From Apoderus coryli (Eukaryota > Arthropoda > Insecta > Coleoptera > Attelabidae), in contig OU452199.1 of NCBI GenBank assembly GCA_911728435.2, positions 38,265,253 through 38,329,252 of the forward strand: a stretch of DNA of 64,000 nt, written 5' to 3'. Shown piece by piece: positions 63,464 through 64,000 of this stretch. Position 1 is the first letter of the stretch, and every line of letters begins with the position of its first letter. The notes under the pieces are model-generated. The model was given only the letters and a program-made list of their open reading frames with translations, searched no databases and was not told the origin of the DNA. A program made the translations under genes and the position numbers.

Positions 63464-64000
63464 TACATGGTGTACTAACTCTGGGATGTTCTACTTAGAA
63501 TCGATTATATATACGAGGCTCACGATTTCTATTATGAGCCTAATAAATCAAAACACAGTAATTATTCATTGAAAAGTAAAAAACCATAATCATCATATTT
63601 TTCATCGTAATTGTTATCTAAGTCAAAATAAGGTAAATAAGGATTTTAAAAAGAGTAACTAATAGAGATATGTACAAATAGGTATCATAATATGACCTGT
63701 TGGAGAAAATTTTGTCGTAAGTGTAAAATTAATTATTTGTAGGTCGACTCAAAGAAGAATGTACTAAAATCATTTCATCAACTATCTTTGCTGCTGAACT
63801 TTTGGCAAAATAATAACAATATTGTCATTTTTTCGGGTTATAAAGGCATTTTTTAATCAAGTTGATATTAGTGTTAAATTATAGTGCGTTTCTTAAATAA
63901 TTCACTTCAGTCTGCCGATTTCGTATATATTTGCCTTGAATCATTAGTCTTCTGTCCCAGTTTTACGCGCCGATACTGGGCAAAATGATGCATATTACAT
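63464..64000. other. Gene-free window end
   Basis: AT-rich; nothing recognised. Confidence 0.4.

Overview
This is eukaryotic nuclear DNA from an insect. It is AT-rich, and its genes are split by GT..AG introns, some only about 55 bp long. It carries an ion transport peptide gene of the insect/crustacean CHH family and a large load of insect-type transposable elements. I cannot place the order (beetle, hemipteran or other) from the sequence. Six protein-coding host genes can be read, five complete and one cut by the window edge. Exon junctions were checked by frame and by protein similarity from memory, not by alignment.

Layout: (1) 65-2690, minus: mitochondrial ribosome-releasing factor GFM2/EF-G2, with the C-terminal exons outside the window. 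(2) 3531-4440, plus: p31comet (MAD2L1BP), head to head with GFM2 across 840 bp that hold two copies of a dispersed repeat. (3) 8088-13141, minus: ten-exon TMEM245, with a dead mariner in one intron. (4) 13.3-28.0 kb: a repeat-rich stretch. It holds a TA-flanked MITE, a ~374-bp tandem repeat split by an apparently very young, intact Ty3/gypsy retrotransposon (16592-21524), and a PIF/Harbinger derivative inside a larger inverted-repeat element. (5) 28040-31948 and 33979-37686, plus: tandem paralogues of a PNPLA8-type patatin phospholipase, with a nested MITE pair between them. (6) 41487-46442, minus: the ion transport peptide gene, with two mutually alternative 3' exons (ITP and ITP-like). (7) 46.5-64 kb: no host gene recognised. 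There is a dead and an apparently intact Tc1/mariner element, a 41-bp satellite, several fold-back elements and scraps of LINE and hAT elements.

The host genes do not form a pathway. GFM2 and one PNPLA8 copy are probably mitochondrial, p31comet acts on the spindle checkpoint, TMEM245 is a polytopic membrane protein, and ITP is a secreted neurohormone. The observations most worth following are: the ITP exon, which lacks the Gly needed for C-terminal amidation; the PNPLA8 duplication, in which only one copy shows a mitochondrial presequence; the fresh gypsy insertion with its readable empty site; the apparently intact DD41D mariner with ~350-bp terminal repeats; and fold-back elements carrying a hammerhead-ribozyme-like core. 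I did not find a convincing wholly new system.
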